NCBI RefSeq assembly: GCF_048820975.1 | Contig: NZ_JBMEUF010000001.1 | Location: 1,178,001-1,242,000, forward strand | Length of the DNA: 64,000 bases | Origin: Glaciecola sp048820975 | GTDB taxonomy: Bacteria; Pseudomonadota; Gammaproteobacteria; Enterobacterales; Alteromonadaceae | Reading direction: 5' to 3' | Part shown: positions 8,589 through 17,735 of the stretch, one piece after another | Layout: each line of letters begins with the position of its first letter | Numbering within the stretch: position 1 is the stretch's first letter | The notes under the pieces: generated by a model | The model's input: only the letters and a program-made list of their open reading frames with translations | Told to the model about the DNA's origin: nothing | Database searches by the model: none | Made by a program: the position numbers and the translations under genes

Positions 8589-9686
8589 ATGTTGAAAAAG
8601 CGTTTACAAAAAACAGCGATTGCGCTTGTGGCATCGCTCACAATGGGAACCGCATCGGCTGAGTTAATTAACTTAACGTACGATGCTACTGATTTTGAAT
8701 CCCCTGATGGACAACTTGCTTTGGCAGGATTTCAAGAGGCCGCCTCTTTTTGGTCAAACTTATTTACCGATGACGTGACCGTTAATCTTGGTATTGGTTT
8801 CAGCGCGCTTGATTCTGGTGTTATTGCACAAGCAAGCTCAAACAGCGGACTTTACTTATATCAAGATGTTGCTGTAGCCATGATAGGTGATGCAAGCTCT
8901 GTTTTTGATGAAGTGGCAAATACAACTTTACCGTGCGATGACCAGGGTAATGGCGTGTGTAATGTCGCATTCGTTGATCAGGAAAATCCTGACTCACTAG
9001 TAAGACCAGAACTAGATAACGACGGTAGCGTTGACAATTTCGCACTTGAAGTGACTCAAGCGAATGCGAAAGCGCTTGGTTTAAGCACTGATGGCTTCGA
9101 TGAGCTAGACGCAAATCTAACCTTTAGTAGTGAACTTGACTTCGATTTTACGCGTGATGATGGAATATCAGCGGGCTTATTTGATTTTGTTGGCGTTGCT
9201 ATTCATGAAATAGGCCACGCATTAGGCTTCGTAAGTGGCGTAGATACATACGACTTTGTGTATAATTCTAATTTTATTGACCCAAATATTGACTTAGACC
9301 CCTTCGTTGTAGCATCTACACTTGATTTATTCCGTTTTTCACCAGAAAGTTTGTTAGAAGGCATTGGGGTAAGAGACTTCAGTCCTAGCAATTCATCATA
9401 TTTTTCAATTGATAATGGCTTAACTAGTATTGCTCAATTTTCTACGGGTAGCTTCGGTGGTGATGGCCAACAGGCTAGTCACTTTAAAGACGGCTTGGAC
9501 CTTGGCATTATGGATCCTACTCTTGCTCGTGGTGAATTTGCAGACGTTACCGCAATAGATTTACTCGCATTTGATGTGATTGGCTGGGATTTAAACCTAG
9601 TGCCGGTTCCTGCGCCTTCTACCGTTGCTTTATTCGGGTTAGTCGTGGGTACTATGGCGTTTACTCGTAGACGTCGTAACAAGTAG
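8589..9686 (+). CDS. PEP-CTERM-anchored zinc metalloprotease (NF038122-like)
   Basis: A 365-residue exported protein. Residues 1-24 are a signal peptide (basic start, hydrophobic core, cut after TASA). HEIGHALGF at 206-214 is a zinc-protease motif, with Asp219 a possible third ligand, and GIMDPTLARG further on resembles a metzincin Met-turn. The last 28 residues are a PEP-CTERM-type sorting signal: a PAPST motif, a hydrophobic helix and RRRR. Such proteins are handled by an exosortase and often belong to extracellular polysaccharide systems. The gene is on the opposite strand to all its neighbours and lies between fliN and fliO, which is not its usual place. The ribosome site AAGGAA is clear. 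Assignment to NF038122 is from memory of the motif pattern; the target is unknown. Confidence 0.8.
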   Translation: MLKKRLQKTAIALVASLTMGTASAELINLTYDATDFESPDGQLALAGFQEAASFWSNLFTDDVTVNLGIGFSALDSGVIAQASSNSGLYLYQDVAVAMIGDASSVFDEVANTTLPCDDQGNGVCNVAFVDQENPDSLVRPELDNDGSVDNFALEVTQANAKALGLSTDGFDELDANLTFSSELDFDFTRDDGISAGLFDFVGVAIHEIGHALGFVSGVDTYDFVYNSNFIDPNIDLDPFVVASTLDLFRFSPESLLEGIGVRDFSPSNSSYFSIDNGLTSIAQFSTGSFGGDGQQASHFKDGLDLGIMDPTLARGEFADVTAIDLLAFDVIGWDLNLVPVPAPSTVALFGLVVGTMAFTRRRRNK

Positions 9687-9702
9687 CTCTCGGTCGTTTA
9701 TT

Positions 9703-9724
9703 AAATGGGGCATATGCCCCATTT
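9703..9724. terminator. bidirectional terminator between the metalloprotease gene and fliN
   Basis: A perfect 22-bp inverted repeat, AAATGGGG-CATATG-CCCCATTT, fills most of the 41 bases between the two convergent stop codons. The A/T flanks give short U runs in both directions. It would end the fliEF..N transcript as well as the protease transcript. Confidence 0.75.
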
Positions 9725-9727
9725 CGT

Positions 9728-10156
9728 TTACTTAAGCTTCTTGATGCGCTCAACTTGGCTAATCACATCGGTTAGGCGAATACCAAACTTATCGTTGATC
9801 ACAACCACTTCACCATGCGCGATTAATGTACCATTTACGAGTACATCCAACGGTTCACCGGCTACTCGGTCAAGTTCAACCACCGAGCCCTGATTTAACT
9901 GCAGCAGATTACGAATACTAATATTAGTGCGCCCTACTTCCATAGAAATAGTGACCGGAATATCTAAAATCGTCTCTAGTTTCTTTTCATCAACATTTTG
10001 TGCAGGCTCTTCGGTAAGCTCATCTAATCCCGCTGCTTGGGCTTCTGCGAGGAGGTCATCAGGGTCAACGCTCTCTTCACCACCGCCTTCCGCCTCGGCC
10101 TGTTCAGCCATTGCTTCGCCCCAAGCGTCTAAGCCGTCATCTTCTTGATCGCTCAT
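9728..10156 (-). CDS. fliN: FliN, flagellar switch (C-ring) protein
   Basis: A 142-residue protein. Residues 60-142 are the SpoA/FliN domain (LDIPVTISMEVGRTNISIRNLLQLNQGSVVELD and ANG/NGTLIAHGEVVVINDKFGIRLTDV). The first 55 residues are an acidic, Ala-rich extension, as in other marine gammaproteobacteria. It forms the lower C-ring with FliM and docks FliH. It starts two bases after the fliM stop. It is the last gene of its transcript here, because fliO has been separated from it. Confidence 0.96.
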   Translation of the reverse strand: MSDQEDDGLDAWGEAMAEQAEAEGGGEESVDPDDLLAEAQAAGLDELTEEPAQNVDEKKLETILDIPVTISMEVGRTNISIRNLLQLNQGSVVELDRVAGEPLDVLVNGTLIAHGEVVVINDKFGIRLTDVISQVERIKKLK

Positions 10157-10158
10157 AC

Positions 10159-11238
10159 TTATCTCCTTTCTAAAATTTGTAGTAAATCTTCTTCCAAGAC
10201 TTGAAGCTCTGAGTCGCTGTCTATTACTACGCCGCCTTTCGTAAACAATTGTAGTTCTGACTTAACTGAAGTTGGTCTTGGAATTTTATCGGTAATTTTA
10301 AGTGCCATATTTTCGCGTGACTTCCCTAATTTAGCTCTAAATGTGGGTAAGTCTTCAACGGAAACTGTCACGTTTTCAGGCATACGAATGGGAATAATAT
10401 CCCCGTCTTTGTAATCCATCAGTGTCTCTAAACTCACGGTTACATCTAAGAAGTGTGTATTTAAGGCAACTTGCACGTCCATTATTTCATCACGTAAGGC
10501 CTTACTCCATCTAAAGTCGGTATCTTCTTTATCATTTTGAACACCGGCATCAAGCATATCTCTAATAGGTTCAAGCATGGAGTAAGGTAAGGAAATATGA
10601 AAATCCCCGCCTCCGCCATCAAGTTCAATATGAAAAGAACTAATAACAACGACTTCAGTAGGGCTAACAATATTCGCCATAGCTGGATTTACTTCAGAAT
10701 CTAAATATTCAAAAGATACGTCCATAACAGGTGCCCAAGCTTCTTTGTAATCTTCAAAAATTAGTTTGAGTAACATTTGAATAATTCTGCGTTCAGTTGG
10801 CGTAAATTCGCGCCCTTCTATTTTAGCGTGATAGCGCCCGTCGCCTCCAAAAAAATTATCCACCATAATGAAAACTAAACGTGCTTCCATGGTAATCAAA
10901 CCGGTTCCTTTTAAGGGGCGAAACCTAACCATATTCAGGCTAGTAGGCACAAACAATGTGTGAATGTACTCGCCAAACTTGATCATTTGAATACCGTTAA
11001 TTGAAACTTCAGCAGAGCGCCGCATCATATTAAACAAGCTCACCCGCATGTGTCTGGCAAATCGCTCATTTACGATTTCCAAAGTAGGCATGCGACCGCG
11101 CACAATACGATCTTGAGATGAGAAGTCATACTCAATAGCTGAGCCGTCATCTACGACTTCTTCAACTACCTCTTCTTCAACATCGTCAACACCGTGTAAT
11201 AGCGCGTCAATCTCGTCTTGTGATAATAGATCACTCAC
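10159..11238 (-). CDS. fliM: FliM, flagellar switch protein
   Basis: A 359-residue switch protein. The N-terminus MSDLLSQDEIDALLHG is the CheY-P binding peptide, followed by an acidic linker. The middle CheC-like domain contains ERFARHMRVSLFNMMRRSAEVSI. The C-terminal SpoA domain (LDVTVSLETLMDYKDGDIIPI) binds FliN. Complete length. It receives the chemotaxis signal and changes rotation direction. It lies 14 bases after fliL. Confidence 0.97.
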   Translation of the reverse strand: MSDLLSQDEIDALLHGVDDVEEEVVEEVVDDGSAIEYDFSSQDRIVRGRMPTLEIVNERFARHMRVSLFNMMRRSAEVSINGIQMIKFGEYIHTLFVPTSLNMVRFRPLKGTGLITMEARLVFIMVDNFFGGDGRYHAKIEGREFTPTERRIIQMLLKLIFEDYKEAWAPVMDVSFEYLDSEVNPAMANIVSPTEVVVISSFHIELDGGGGDFHISLPYSMLEPIRDMLDAGVQNDKEDTDFRWSKALRDEIMDVQVALNTHFLDVTVSLETLMDYKDGDIIPIRMPENVTVSVEDLPTFRAKLGKSRENMALKITDKIPRPTSVKSELQLFTKGGVVIDSDSELQVLEEDLLQILERR

Positions 11239-11252
11239 TTAAATCACCTGCC

Positions 11253-11771
11253 TTACTGAATAACAAAACCAGTGAACAATACCTGCTCAACCACCGGTTT
11301 TTTTTCTAATTCATTCATAATTTGGCGCACTTGTGCAGTGGCCTTATTGCGCAAATCTATTTTTCCTACATCGGTCACTAAGTCTTCGGCATTGGCCGAG
11401 CTAAATACCTGCAACAAATTACCTTCAATCATGGGAATATGGCGATTAGCTAAAGCTTCGTTTTCAGCCCCCCGCACCATGAGTTGCACATCAATTTGTA
11501 CTAACCTTTCACGCGTTGTACCAGGAGCATTAAATTGAAACGGACGTGGCATGGCCACATAAATGGCTATCCCAGTGGCTGGAATCGTTGATTCGGCTTC
11601 GCTAGCCTGAGCATCTTCGCTCTCTTCAGCGACTTCCTCATCGCCCATAAATAGGAAGAAATAAGCAGCGCCACCGCCACCCACTAACAGCACCACAACA
11701 ATGATGATAATTAGCATTAACGGAGATTTTTTCTTGCCGCCTTCTTCGCCTTGTAATTCTTCTTCAGCCAT
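11253..11771 (-). CDS. fliL: FliL, basal-body protein supporting stators
   Basis: A 172-residue single-pass inner-membrane protein. A transmembrane helix (PLMLIIIIVVVLLVGGGGAAYFFLF) spans about residues 16-40. An acidic linker follows and then the periplasmic FliL domain (RLVQIDVQLMVRG..., ending EQVLFTGFVIQ). It surrounds and stabilises the MotAB/PomAB stators; no stator genes are in this window. It precedes fliM in the same direction. Confidence 0.95.
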   Translation of the reverse strand: MAEEELQGEEGGKKKSPLMLIIIIVVVLLVGGGGAAYFFLFMGDEEVAEESEDAQASEAESTIPATGIAIYVAMPRPFQFNAPGTTRERLVQIDVQLMVRGAENEALANRHIPMIEGNLLQVFSSANAEDLVTDVGKIDLRNKATAQVRQIMNELEKKPVVEQVLFTGFVIQ

Positions 11772-11838
11772 TTTCCTATACCCTTAAAATACTAGTTGAG
11801 CTTAATTTTAGTTACCACATTTGGCTAATGTGCTAAGC

Positions 11839-13902
11839 CTAAGCGTAATAATCAATACCGCCTAATGCTCCGCCGTTCACCCGTTGTTCCACTATAGGTG
11901 TGGTAAGTTCTTCATCGGTCTCAGCCACGTTTTGCCCTAGCGCTGTTCCCGAGCCCGTTTGTGCAAAATTCCCATCGTCACTTTGCTGTCCTTGTTGTTG
12001 CCCGCTATCTTGCTGCACAGAAGACTGCCCCAGTTCAATACCTTGCTGAGCAAGCATATCGCGAAGTCTTGGCGCGGCCTGATCAAGCACATCCTTTGCT
12101 ACAATAGATTGCACGGTAAAACTAACCTGGGCTGTATCACCGCTTAAATTAACTTTAATCTGCATACCACCTAAGTCAGGCGGATCTAATCTAATTTCAG
12201 CGCTTGGATTACGTGAATTCACCATCCAACGCACTTTTTCAGCCAATTGCTGTTGCCCCGATTGCATTTCAATATTAAATGCTTTATTGACGCTAGCTTG
12301 GCTATTTAATTGACCTGTAGCACTATTAGCAATTTTCGTACCCTCTGTTTGCATGACTTGCATTTCTTTTGCAAATTGTAGGTCGGTAGGACTACTTAAT
12401 TGGCCTTGGAGCTGGCTTGCCGTTTGATTCACAGCATTCGCTAAATTCAATACTGCATTCACTTGGTTAATAGCTGCGTCAATTTTCGGTTGAAGCTTTG
12501 TTTCCGCATCAGGATTTGTTGACGCAATTACGTCATTTATTATGCTTTTTAGATCAATTCCAGGTTCTCTTCCGCTGGATAATTGCTGTTTAAATTCTTT
12601 CAGGCCTGATTGCAGTGCCGCTACAAACTCACTACCTTTTACATTTGAGTTAACATCACTGGCTAATGATTGAACACGTTCAGCTATGCTATTAATCGCT
12701 TTGTTCGCTTGCTCTTCGCTAAGCTCGGCTAAATTTATTAAGCTTGGCTTATTAGTATTGGTGGTATCTGCTTGCTTAACAGTGGTATCAGGTGTTTTTG
12801 CCCAAGGCATATCGTTTGTAGGAGTTTTAGCGAGTAAATCAGGTGTTTTTCGCCAAATATTCCCATCCGTTTCTTTGCTTTCGTGATTAAGCTCGGCACT
12901 AAGTAACAACGATTGCGCGTCTTTCTCACTGTGCTCGGATGTTGGGTTACTAACTGGGACGCTTAACTGGCTTGCATTCATAGCATGTAGCACTGGCTTA
13001 TTATTTGCCTTATCTAGCTTATCGGCTGCAAAATTGTGATTTTTATCTTGCGACATTAGCAAGCTAGTCAGTAAGGCTTGGTCAGCTTTAGTATGTTCAC
13101 TACTTTGTGCGGTGCTAGCATCATCAGTACTGGGCTGAAGTTGTGCTAGCATAGATGAAATTATGTCTTGTAGCTTGGCAAGCTCTTCAATACTTAAATT
13201 AGCGTTTAAATCAAGTTGTGCATCTTGTGCATCTAAGATGGCTTGTAAATCTTGTTTGCTTAAGCTCACCTTAGTAAACTCTTGACCTGATTCAGCGTCT
13301 ATTTGCACTAATAAATTAAGGGCCTCTGCAGCAGATTCATCACTTTTAGAAGCTAAAGCATCAAGTTCAGCTGAAAAAATTTGGCTTTGTGTTAGCTTAG
13401 TATCACTTTCATTTCCTGTAAATTCAGCCAACTGAGTCACATACGAAATATAATCAAATGTTTCTTGTTCTGCGGGTGCTTTCAGTGAAAGAGCATCAGA
13501 GTCCTCGCTTAATTCAGTAGCGATTGATTGTGTGCTTTCATCAAGCTTAAGCTCATTTTCATTGAGATGCTTTGTCGTTTCCTGCGCATCATGAGATTTA
13601 TTAGCCCGTTCCGCTTGTGAATTTAGCGCCTTGTGGCTAGTCGTATCTTTGTGACTTTTCTCGCTGCTTGTTGCATGTTCAACAGACATATCCGCATTGT
13701 ATTTCTCATTTTCTCTATTCGAGTGCTGTTTTGCTGCGGCGTTATCAGCACTCGTTTTAGCAAATTCAAACGCTGACACTTTTTGGGATTCATCACTCAT
13801 AACTTGATTAAATGCGCTTTTTGCATCGGTACTACTGGCTATATCAAGCGGCAATTTCGAAGCGGCAGATTCAGACTGACGGGTGGCAACTTGTTGCATC
13901 AT
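11839..13902 (-). CDS. fliK: FliK, hook-length control protein (long form)
   Basis: A 687-residue protein. Its C-terminal Flg_hook domain is recognisable around residues 560-640 (AEIRLDPPDLGGMQIKVNLS and the following APRLRDMLAQQGIELG). The N-terminal 500 residues are hydrophilic, rich in Ser, Asp, Lys and Gln, and lack aromatic residues, as expected of an exported molecular ruler. Around residues 350-375 there are three short KTPD/KTP repeats. FliK stops hook growth and triggers the FlhB switch. It is longer than the roughly 400-residue enterobacterial protein but similar to other marine forms. A possible sigma-54 promoter lies upstream. Confidence 0.93.
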   Translation of the reverse strand: MMQQVATRQSESAASKLPLDIASSTDAKSAFNQVMSDESQKVSAFEFAKTSADNAAAKQHSNRENEKYNADMSVEHATSSEKSHKDTTSHKALNSQAERANKSHDAQETTKHLNENELKLDESTQSIATELSEDSDALSLKAPAEQETFDYISYVTQLAEFTGNESDTKLTQSQIFSAELDALASKSDESAAEALNLLVQIDAESGQEFTKVSLSKQDLQAILDAQDAQLDLNANLSIEELAKLQDIISSMLAQLQPSTDDASTAQSSEHTKADQALLTSLLMSQDKNHNFAADKLDKANNKPVLHAMNASQLSVPVSNPTSEHSEKDAQSLLLSAELNHESKETDGNIWRKTPDLLAKTPTNDMPWAKTPDTTVKQADTTNTNKPSLINLAELSEEQANKAINSIAERVQSLASDVNSNVKGSEFVAALQSGLKEFKQQLSSGREPGIDLKSIINDVIASTNPDAETKLQPKIDAAINQVNAVLNLANAVNQTASQLQGQLSSPTDLQFAKEMQVMQTEGTKIANSATGQLNSQASVNKAFNIEMQSGQQQLAEKVRWMVNSRNPSAEIRLDPPDLGGMQIKVNLSGDTAQVSFTVQSIVAKDVLDQAAPRLRDMLAQQGIELGQSSVQQDSGQQQGQQSDDGNFAQTGSGTALGQNVAETDEELTTPIVEQRVNGGALGGIDYYA

Positions 13903-13988
13903 AATGTACTATCCTATTAACAAAACCAATCTAAACCATTGTTAAATATAGACTTAATTAATATAAATGGTTTTTCTAAAATAGGATT

Positions 13989-14004
13989 TGCATTTTCTAT
14001 ACCA
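13989..14004 (-). promoter_or_regulatory. candidate sigma-54 promoter of fliK
   Basis: Minus-strand TGGTAT-AGAAA-ATGCA keeps the invariant GG and GC at the correct N10 spacing but has two deviations from consensus. It lies about 87 bases before fliK, in the 148-base gap after fliJ. A separate RpoN promoter for fliK is known in Vibrio and Pseudomonas. Confidence 0.45.
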
Positions 14005-14050
14005 AAAAAGGAAAAATGCTAAATAGCGGTTGAGAATGAGGGACATGTTG

Positions 14051-14497
14051 TTAGTAATTAGATTTTCGTGCGCTGCGCGAAATGGCAAGTTCGTCAAATA
14101 TTTTTTGTTCCAATTTCGCTTCTTTAATCTTAATTTCTTTTTCTTTAAGCGCAATTAAATGAAGAATAGCTTTTCGTTTTTGTTGCTGAGCCAACCATTG
14201 TCGTTTCCGTTGGTCTACTACTAATACTGCATTATTTATAATTTGCACTTGCTGTTCACAAGCTTTATCTAGTTTACCCACAAATTGATGATGTTGACTC
14301 ATTGCCAGTGCTGCCACGCCTTGCTGCGCTTTTAATCGTATTGTATGCAAATAATCTAAACGATATCTTTCTAGTCCTGATAATTTTTGCTGGTTTGCTT
14401 GTAAATGTGCATTAGCTTGTTGATACGCAATAGCGCATTTTTGCTCTCGCTCGTGTTCTACTTTCGCCACCATGTGCAGCTGAGATAATTTACTCAT
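14051..14497 (-). CDS. fliJ: FliJ, export chaperone escort / ATPase stalk
   Basis: A 148-residue, almost wholly alpha-helical coiled-coil protein rich in Gln, Lys and Leu (LSQLHMVAKVEHEREQKCAIAYQQA and so on), with the size and position of FliJ. It forms the central stalk of the FliI hexamer and recycles export chaperones. The start codon overlaps the fliI stop by one base. Sequence conservation in this family is low, so the call rests mainly on position, length and coiled-coil character. Confidence 0.88.
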   Translation of the reverse strand: MSKLSQLHMVAKVEHEREQKCAIAYQQANAHLQANQQKLSGLERYRLDYLHTIRLKAQQGVAALAMSQHHQFVGKLDKACEQQVQIINNAVLVVDQRKRQWLAQQQKRKAILHLIALKEKEIKIKEAKLEQKIFDELAISRSARKSNY

Positions 14498-15906
14498 TAT
14501 TTACTCGCTGACTGAATGCCTTGCGCCAATGTACTCATAGTTTCATTGGTGGCTTTCATATCAATCACTTGTTTCATTCCTTGTTGCAAAAATGCATCAA
14601 TGGCAGGAGACGCCGCAATCGATAACTCAATTTGTGGATCACTGCCTTTTACATACGCGCCAATATTAATTAAGTCTTTGTTTTGCTGGTAAGTAGAATA
14701 CACCCGCTTAATTGCGCGGGCGGCGGTATCATGTTCAGGGCTTACTACTTGCGGCATAACCCTTGAAATAGAGGCTTCAACATCAATAGCCGGATAATGC
14801 CCCGAGTCAGCTAAATTTCTAGACAATACAACGTGACCATCTAAAATAGCTCGCGCTGCATCAGCGATGGGATCTTGTAAATCATCACCTTCGGTTAACA
14901 CGGTATAAAAGGCCGTAATTGAACCTTGATGAATATTACCATTACCGGCTCGTTCAACTAATGCTGGAAGTTTGGCAAATACTGAGGGCGGATAACCTTT
15001 TGTTGCTGGCGGTTCGCCTACTGCTAGCGCTATTTCCCGCTGTGCCATGGCATAACGAGTGAGGGAATCAACTAGCAACAACACATTTTTGCCTTGATCG
15101 CGAAAATATTCGGCAATGGTAACGGCCGTTTCACTGCCTTTTAAACGCATTAAGGGCGAGGTATCGGCCGGTGCTGCAACAACTACGGCTTTCTTTCGGT
15201 CTTCTTCTGTGAGTATGTCGTCAATAAATTCTTTAACTTCACGCCCACGTTCACCTATTAAACCTACGACCACTACGTCAGCCACTGTGCCGCGTGTCAT
15301 CATACCTAAAAGCACACTTTTACCCACACCGCTGCCGGCAAACAAGCCCATACGCTGGCCTTTTCCTACGGTAATCATGGCATTAATTGCACGCACGCCT
15401 ACATCAAGAGGTTCGCTTACCGCTTTTCTAGTGAGAGGGTTTATGGGGGGCGGATGCGTGCTTACACGTTTGCTGGTATTAATTGGTCCTAAGCCATCTA
15501 AGGGCTTGCCATTTGCATCAATCACTCTGCCTAACAGCGCCTCGCCTACGGCTAGCCCCGTTTCTGCAGCTAAAGGTTCTACTAATGAGCCTGGCACAAT
15601 ACCTTTAATTGATTCACTTGGCATTAAATAAGTGATGTTATCGGCGAAGCCAACTACTTCGGCTTCAACACGGCCACTTTCGGTTTGTACTAGCGCCCTG
15701 CCACCAATGGGAATTTTACATCCTACCGCTTCAAGGGTTAAACCCACACCACGCACTAATTTGCCCGCACTAATAGCTTGGCAAGGGCTTACCGATGCAC
15801 TTATTTCTTTTATGTTATTTAATAAGGTTTGCATACCGCTAGACAAAAGAGGCGTTTCAGCTTGAGACTGAGAATCTTTTTGAGAGTTACTTTGATCGTG
15901 GGTCAT
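14497..15906 (-). CDS. fliI: FliI, flagellar export ATPase
   Basis: A 469-residue F1-beta-like ATPase. The Walker A motif GSGVGKS is at 191-197, and GLIGERGREVKEFIDD and LLVDSLTRYAMAQREIALAVGEPPATKGYPPSVF are family signatures. It energises substrate unfolding at the export gate, regulated by FliH, whose gene overlaps the fliI start by 20 bases. Complete, with a slightly extended Ser/Gln-rich N-terminus. Confidence 0.97.
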   Translation of the reverse strand: MTHDQSNSQKDSQSQAETPLLSSGMQTLLNNIKEISASVSPCQAISAGKLVRGVGLTLEAVGCKIPIGGRALVQTESGRVEAEVVGFADNITYLMPSESIKGIVPGSLVEPLAAETGLAVGEALLGRVIDANGKPLDGLGPINTSKRVSTHPPPINPLTRKAVSEPLDVGVRAINAMITVGKGQRMGLFAGSGVGKSVLLGMMTRGTVADVVVVGLIGERGREVKEFIDDILTEEDRKKAVVVAAPADTSPLMRLKGSETAVTIAEYFRDQGKNVLLLVDSLTRYAMAQREIALAVGEPPATKGYPPSVFAKLPALVERAGNGNIHQGSITAFYTVLTEGDDLQDPIADAARAILDGHVVLSRNLADSGHYPAIDVEASISRVMPQVVSPEHDTAARAIKRVYSTYQQNKDLINIGAYVKGSDPQIELSIAASPAIDAFLQQGMKQVIDMKATNETMSTLAQGIQSASK

Positions 15907-16672
15907 CAGCTAAGCCTTGTTCAAACAATAACTTTGAAAATATTTGCTCGCAGCGTTTTTGAATAGACACATCAACGGTATTATTGGGCGTTTGAATTTT
16001 ACACCCGCCTTGCTCAATATCGTCACTGGCAACAAGCATCCAATCATTTTGAGCAATATACTGTTCGCCAAAATGCTCGTTTACCCATTGCAAATCACTA
16101 GGATTTAGGAACATTTGATATTGACTTTCTTGAATGGGAAGTGCCTTCAAGCCTTCTTCTATGGCTTTCAACAACACCTCATTACTTTGTGTAGACTCGA
16201 CTTTGATAACAGCTTCAGCTAATGCTTTAGCAAGTAAAACCAGTTCTTTTTGCATCTCATGATGAAGTTTAGCAATGGGTTGCTCAAATGATGACATTAA
16301 GGCTTCAAACTTTTTACTTTGTTCATCAAGGCTTACTTTAGCCTCAGCCAAACCTTGCTCAATTCCGCTGCTTTTTCCTTGTTCTAGTCCTTCCTGTGTG
16401 CCTTTATCTAATCCTTCATCGTATCCTTTTTTCAAGCCTTCTTCATGGCCACTTTTGAGCCCCTCTTGAAAAGCAGCGGCGCGAATTTCTTCAATATCTT
16501 CGGCGGTTAGGGGCTCCACATCTTTATCTTCTTCCGGCGCTTCAAATTTCCATTTGCCACGCGGTCGATTCAAAGCATTCGTGCTTTCTTCTTCTTGCGC
16601 AAGTTGGTCATCAACTGAGGGCAACTCCCAAAGCTTTGCCTGATCAAATATGTCCTTATCTGTCATACTCAT
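15887..16672 (-). CDS. fliH: FliH, regulator of the export ATPase
   Basis: A 261-residue protein. Around residues 95-130 it has a run of small-xxx-Gly repeats (EGLKSGHEEGLKKGYDEGLDKG and onward), the helix-packing GxxxG repeats typical of FliH. The C-terminal half resembles the V-ATPase E subunit, as known for the family. It links FliI to FliN at the C-ring. It overlaps the start of fliI by 20 bases and follows fliG by two bases. Confidence 0.93.
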   Translation of the reverse strand: MSMTDKDIFDQAKLWELPSVDDQLAQEEESTNALNRPRGKWKFEAPEEDKDVEPLTAEDIEEIRAAAFQEGLKSGHEEGLKKGYDEGLDKGTQEGLEQGKSSGIEQGLAEAKVSLDEQSKKFEALMSSFEQPIAKLHHEMQKELVLLAKALAEAVIKVESTQSNEVLLKAIEEGLKALPIQESQYQMFLNPSDLQWVNEHFGEQYIAQNDWMLVASDDIEQGGCKIQTPNNTVDVSIQKRCEQIFSKLLFEQGLADDPRSK

Positions 16673-16674
16673 AC

Positions 16675-17715
16675 TTATACGAACTCTTCACCACCGCCGC
16701 CGCCAAGCATTACTTCACCGGCATCGGCTAAACGTCGAGCAATTGACAACACTTCTTTTTGAGCGGTTTCTACTTCACTTAACCTTACCGGCCCCATAGC
16801 CTCAATATCATCAATTAGCATTTCTGCGGCACGCTTTGACATATTTCCGGTAATTTTGTTTTTAAGTGCTTCGTCTGCGCCTTTAATGGCACGCATTAAG
16901 GTTTCTTGCTGGACTTCGCGTAAAATCGCTTGAATGCCTCGGTCATCAACATCAATAAGGTTGTCAAATACGAACATTAAGTCTTGAATTTGCTGGCTCA
17001 TCTCCTCGTCTTGCTCACGAATCGCTTCCATCAACTGGGCTTCAATATTGGTATCCAAATAATTCATGATATTGGCAGCAGATTTCAAACCACCCATTTT
17101 GGCAGCTTGCGCCCCGGCTTGCCCAGCAAACTGTTTCTCCATTATCTCGTTCAATTCTTGCAATGCGGCGGGCTGAACTTCTTCTAAGTTTGCGACACGC
17201 ATTAACAAATCTAAACGCACTTTCTCTGGGAACTGCGCCATAATTTCAGCCGACTGCTCAGGCTCTAAATATGACATAACAATCGTTTGAATTTGAGGGT
17301 GTTCGTTTCGAATGATGGTGGCAACTTGTTTAGAATCCATCCACTTAAGTGATTCAAGGCCTTTAGCACCTGAGCCTGCCATAATTTGATCTAGTAAGTG
17401 TGCAGCTTTATCTTCACCTAGCGCCGCAACTAAAGCACGGCGTACAAAGTCTTCGCTCTTGAAGCCAATAGTAGAGTAGTTCTGAATTTCATCTATAAAA
17501 TGCTTATGCACTGCCGTTATTTTGCTTTGCGTCATGTCATCCATGGCGGCCATTGCAGTACCCAAGGTTTGAACTTGCTTAGGCTCCATGAATTTAAGTA
17601 TTTGCGCCGCATCATCTTCTGACAAACTTAACAGTAAAATAGAGGCTTTCTCAATACCATCAAGTTTATTAATATCGTATTCTGGGATGTCATCTTTAGT
17701 TTCTTCATCAGCCAT
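16675..17715 (-). CDS. fliG: FliG, rotor/switch protein
   Basis: A 346-residue rotor protein. The N-terminal FliF-binding domain begins near LDGIEKASILLLSLSEDDAAQIL. The middle domain contains the EHPQ motif (RNEHPQIQTIVMSYL). The C-terminal torque domain carries charged residues (REVQQETLMRAIKGADEAL and KNKITGNMSKRAAEMLIDDI). The extreme C-terminus GGGGGEEFV is glycine-rich. Complete. It lies between fliF and fliH in the conserved fliEFGHIJ order. Confidence 0.97.
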   Translation of the reverse strand: MADEETKDDIPEYDINKLDGIEKASILLLSLSEDDAAQILKFMEPKQVQTLGTAMAAMDDMTQSKITAVHKHFIDEIQNYSTIGFKSEDFVRRALVAALGEDKAAHLLDQIMAGSGAKGLESLKWMDSKQVATIIRNEHPQIQTIVMSYLEPEQSAEIMAQFPEKVRLDLLMRVANLEEVQPAALQELNEIMEKQFAGQAGAQAAKMGGLKSAANIMNYLDTNIEAQLMEAIREQDEEMSQQIQDLMFVFDNLIDVDDRGIQAILREVQQETLMRAIKGADEALKNKITGNMSKRAAEMLIDDIEAMGPVRLSEVETAQKEVLSIARRLADAGEVMLGGGGGEEFV

Positions 17716-17735
17716 TATTACTATTCCTTGCCCAG

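Noticed and set aside
8589..9686. Recent horizontal transfer of the metalloprotease gene by base composition
   Set aside because: Its base composition and codon use look similar to its neighbours by eye, and no flanking direct repeats or integrase were found, so recent transfer is not supported.
15116..15631. 171-codon plus-strand frame within fliI
   Set aside because: Ser/Thr/Pro-rich composition typical of the reverse complement of a conserved gene; it has no ribosome site of note.
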